From Treponema sp. (GTDB taxonomy: Bacteria > Spirochaetota > Spirochaetia > Treponematales > Treponemataceae), in contig JAFPCT010000214.1 of NCBI GenBank assembly GCA_017390125.1, forward strand, positions 1 through 9,313: DNA of 9,313 bases. The letters run 5' to 3'. Below are positions 7,363 to 9,313 of the stretch, in pieces (positions within the stretch are counted from its first letter, which is position 1; every line of letters begins with the position of its first letter). The notes under the pieces were generated by a model. The model saw only the letters and a list, made by a program, of their open reading frames with translations. It did no database searches and was not told the DNA's origin. Both the position numbers and the translations under genes were made by a program.

Positions 7363-7378
7363 TGCTGTATGATATAAT
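7351..7378 (+). promoter_or_regulatory. Predicted extended -10 promoter for the AI-2E-family gene
   Basis: TTGCAA (7351-7356) lies 16 bases before a perfect TATAAT (7373-7378). The bases just before the -10 box are TGA, giving the extended -10 form TGnTATAAT (7370-7378), which can compensate for a moderate -35 box. The expected transcription start, around 7384-7386, falls inside the 5' arm of the serS terminator. Confidence 0.6.
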
Positions 7379-7379
7379 G

Positions 7380-7416
7380 AACTCCAGCAGGGAAATTCCT
7401 TGCCGGAGTTTTTTTT
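7380..7416 (+). terminator. Intrinsic terminator of serS overlapping the next gene's leader
   Basis: Bases 7380-7410 fold into a hairpin. AACTCC pairs with GGAGTT, then comes one A/C mismatch, then GCAGGGA pairs with TCCTTGC (one G-U pair), closing on a 3-base loop AAT. The run TTTTTTTT (7409-7416) follows directly, with the first two T in the stem base. That is 13 pairs in a 14-position stem plus a T-run, a classic Rho-independent terminator. The T-run touches the ATG at 7417, so the 3' arm also supplies the GGAG ribosome binding site of the next gene. Confidence 0.85.
7405..7408 (+). promoter_or_regulatory. Ribosome binding site inside the terminator stem
   Basis: GGAG lies 8 bases before ATG at 7417, separated only by T residues. 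It is the only plausible ribosome binding site for this start and is paired with the 5' arm of the terminator hairpin when the whole stem is transcribed. Confidence 0.6.
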
Positions 7417-8508
7417 ATGGAACAGAAAGACTATTCTAAACAGATTTTTTACATCCTTCTATTTTTTGCAGTAATCACGACCGGAGTAATTCTGAACCTT
7501 ACTGCAAGCTTTATGATTCCGGTAACAGTTTCCATACTGCTTTCCTGCGTATTCTATCCGATTGTACGTAAATTCAGTGAAAAAACAAAACTTCCATGGG
7601 TTTTGGGAACCCTGATTTTTGCCGCAGTATTTCTGATTACAGTGCTTCTCATCATCACAATTGTAGGAACAAGCATAACAACGATTCTGGGACAGTATTC
7701 AAAATACGAAGACCGGTTCCTGTACATTTACAAGATTTTTGCCGACACCTTCAGGATTTCATTCGACATAGAAAAAAATCTTGTGGACAACCTCTGGGAT
7801 CAGCTCAAAGTGCGGGAATTCATACAGAAAACTGCAATCTCATTTTCCGGAGACATCCTTTACTCCTCAAAGAACATCGGAATCGTGCTGCTCTTCTCAA
7901 TCTTTCTCCTTGTGGAAATGAAGAACGGCCACGAGCGTATCACCTCTCTTTCAGAGGGAAAATTTTCTGACCGCATACAGAAAATCATGCACAAGGTAAT
8001 TTCCGAGACAATGAACTACATTTCCATAAAATTCTTCATTTCCCTTGCCACTGGAATTCTGGTGCTTCTTCTGCTTATACCGATGAAACTGGACTTTGCA
8101 ATAATGTGGGCTTTTCTTGCTTTCATAATGAACTTCATTCCTACTTTCGGTTCAATCATATCCGTAGGACTTACGACTCTGTTTGCATTGATTCAATTCT
8201 ACCCAACGACTCTTTTTCCGATCATTTTCATCTTTGTTGGAATGACATTTATAAACATTGTTCTGGGAAACATTATCGAACCTAAAATAGAAGGCGAAAA
8301 CCTTGGTCTTTCACCTTTCGTCATTCTGGTAAGCCTTACTTTCTGGGGATGGATGTGGGGATTCATAGGCATGATTCTTGCCGTTCCGCTCATGGTGATT
8401 GTCAAAATCGTCTGCGAGAACGTTTCTTACATGAACGGAATTGCCAGCCTCATAGGAAACCGACCTAAGGAACGTAATCCAGAGCCTGCTGCCGAAGGAC
8501 AGAACTAA
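7417..8508 (+). CDS. AI-2E/PerM-family membrane transporter
   Basis: This 363-residue protein belongs to the AI-2E transporter family (formerly UPF0118; includes TqsA, PerM and YtvI). Members are inner-membrane proteins; some export the quorum signal AI-2 and others act as sodium/proton antiporters, so the substrate here is unknown. Hydrophobic segments are visible at about 10-47, 60-90, 153-167, 205-221, 228-256, 264-285 and 300-332. A soluble stretch at about 91-150 is the usual extracytoplasmic or amphipathic region. Family-typical motifs are FIMNFIPTFGSIIS (236-249) and GNIIEPKIEGENLGLSP (284-300) followed by FWGWMWGFIGMILAVPLMVIV (309-329). Length is normal. It appears to have its own promoter, and its stop overlaps that of the convergent - strand gene. 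Confidence 0.92.
   Translation: MEQKDYSKQIFYILLFFAVITTGVILNLTASFMIPVTVSILLSCVFYPIVRKFSEKTKLPWVLGTLIFAAVFLITVLLIITIVGTSITTILGQYSKYEDRFLYIYKIFADTFRISFDIEKNLVDNLWDQLKVREFIQKTAISFSGDILYSSKNIGIVLLFSIFLLVEMKNGHERITSLSEGKFSDRIQKIMHKVISETMNYISIKFFISLATGILVLLLLIPMKLDFAIMWAFLAFIMNFIPTFGSIISVGLTTLFALIQFYPTTLFPIIFIFVGMTFINIVLGNIIEPKIEGENLGLSPFVILVSLTFWGWMWGFIGMILAVPLMVIVKIVCENVSYMNGIASLIGNRPKERNPEPAAEGQN
8505..8508. other. Overlapping convergent stop codons
   Basis: The sequence CTAA serves as TAA (8506-8508) for the + strand membrane protein gene and as TAG (8505-8507, read on the - strand) for the PilZ-like gene. The two genes therefore share 4 bases, with no intergenic terminator visible on either side. 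Confidence 0.9.
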
Positions 8509-9313
8509 ATGAACAGCCTGCTGGTTGCCTTTTCGTAAAGGAACCTGCAGTCTTCTTCCTTCAAGGTCGTAAAGATGCAGTCTGCGACCAGGTGTTTTTT
8601 ATTTTCCGACTCATACAGATTGTTTACAAGACAGGTTACGAATACAGACCGAAGGATTGAAGGAGTTTCCTTTATTGCAAAGGACATTGAAAGTGCATAT
8701 TCCTCTCCTTCATGAATAATCACGGCATCATTTTTTTCAAAACCAAGCATGATGCGCTCATGATTTACGAACAGAATGTCAAAAGGATTTACCCTTCCCT
8801 GTATGCTTGCAACCTTCGCGTCTTTATTCTCAACAAAATACTTTGCGGCATTTATAAGCTGAATCCCGTCGCCGGCTTTTCCCCGTTTGCGGGCAGCGCC
8901 GACCATTGTCTCCAGATATTTCTTTGCTTCTTCCTGTTTTTCAAGTTCAATGGAACTCCATGCCGGACGAGAAAAAAGCTCAATGTTGCTGTAGGGTGCA
9001 CAGAAAAATGAAACTTCCTTTCCGGTGATTGAATAATACAGTACTGCAGTAAAATCATATTTATTCTCAACAGCCACCTCCGGGATGCGGTAAATGTACT
9101 TTGGAATTACGATTGCAGGACCAGAAGAAACAAATTTCAGGTCAGTAACAAAATAAAGGCCTATGCGGTTAAAGTAAAATTCAACTTTTACAGCTTTTTC
9201 CTTGTACTCCTCCACAGCTTCAGGAGCCTTTTTAAGGAGGATTATTCCTTCCTTAAGGACCGACAGATCCTCAGGCTCAATGAAAAATACTTTTGAGGAA
9301 AGTTTTTTTATCT
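8505..9313 (-). CDS. Possible degenerate PilZ-like protein, partial (start outside window)
   Basis: The frame is open on the - strand from the right edge to TAG (8505-8507), giving 268 visible residues. A GTG at 9213-9215 is in frame, but 32 more residues lie upstream without a stop, so the true start is probably beyond the window. The protein is soluble, with no membrane segment. The first half is mixed beta/alpha (KVEFYFNRIGLYFVTDLKFV). A Lys/Arg-rich helical section (EEAKKYLETMVGAARKRGK, 8877-8933) leads to a second beta-rich section. The last 60 or so residues resemble the end of a PilZ domain: strands SVFVTCLVNNLY and HLVADCIFTTL, then LKEEDCRFLYEKATSRLF. PilZ domains bind cyclic di-GMP through RxxxR and D/NxSxxG motifs, and neither is clearly present. 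The PilZ link is a fold-level guess; a hypothetical protein is the safe name. Confidence 0.7.
   Translation of the reverse strand, partial: IKKLSSKVFFIEPEDLSVLKEGIILLKKAPEAVEEYKEKAVKVEFYFNRIGLYFVTDLKFVSSGPAIVIPKYIYRIPEVAVENKYDFTAVLYYSITGKEVSFFCAPYSNIELFSRPAWSSIELEKQEEAKKYLETMVGAARKRGKAGDGIQLINAAKYFVENKDAKVASIQGRVNPFDILFVNHERIMLGFEKNDAVIIHEGEEYALSMSFAIKETPSILRSVFVTCLVNNLYESENKKHLVADCIFTTLKEEDCRFLYEKATSRLFI

Noticed and set aside
8712..9011. A 99-codon + strand frame inside the PilZ-like gene
   Set aside because: It is antisense to a longer frame with a plausible protein pattern; its Cys/Phe-rich product has no motif and no ribosome binding site was seen.

Overview
This window looks like chromosomal housekeeping DNA from a spirochaete, most likely a Treponema of the gut or rumen type. 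The evidence is indirect. Two lipoproteins carry a relaxed lipobox ending in Ser-Cys, the SMC ATPase is short, and smc sits with envelope lipoproteins and serS. There is also an acidic, repetitive lipoprotein of a kind common in treponemes. The genus is an inference; no rRNA or other phylogenetic marker is present apart from SerRS and SMC.

Layout, left to right on the + strand: the last 93 codons of a DEAD-box RNA helicase (to 284); a good sigma-70-type promoter (285-313) and the smc gene (346-3423, GTG start); a small single-pass membrane protein (3433-3807); an acidic lipoprotein with a C-terminal TPR-like domain (3804-5351, overlapping its predecessor by ATGA); a SIMPL/DUF541 lipoprotein (5367-5993); and seryl-tRNA synthetase serS (6023-7315). 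The gaps from smc to serS run from a 4-base overlap to 29 bases, with no terminator seen between genes, so these five genes are probably one operon. A strong intrinsic terminator (7380-7416) closes serS. It is interwoven with the promoter and ribosome binding site of the next gene, an AI-2E/PerM-family membrane protein (7417-8508). That gene converges with a - strand gene (8505 to beyond the right edge) encoding a possible degenerate PilZ-like protein; their stop codons overlap by 4 bases.

Functionally, the smc operon joins chromosome organisation (SMC), envelope proteins (membrane protein and two lipoproteins) and translation (SerRS). The most interesting observation is that the SMC protein has intact head motifs but no recognisable canonical hinge at the centre of its coiled coil, plus a charged C-terminal tail of about 100 residues. 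The second is the compact terminator/promoter/ribosome-binding-site junction in front of the AI-2E-family gene. I saw no mobile elements, CRISPR arrays, tRNA or rRNA genes, and no non-coding stretch longer than about 100 bases.
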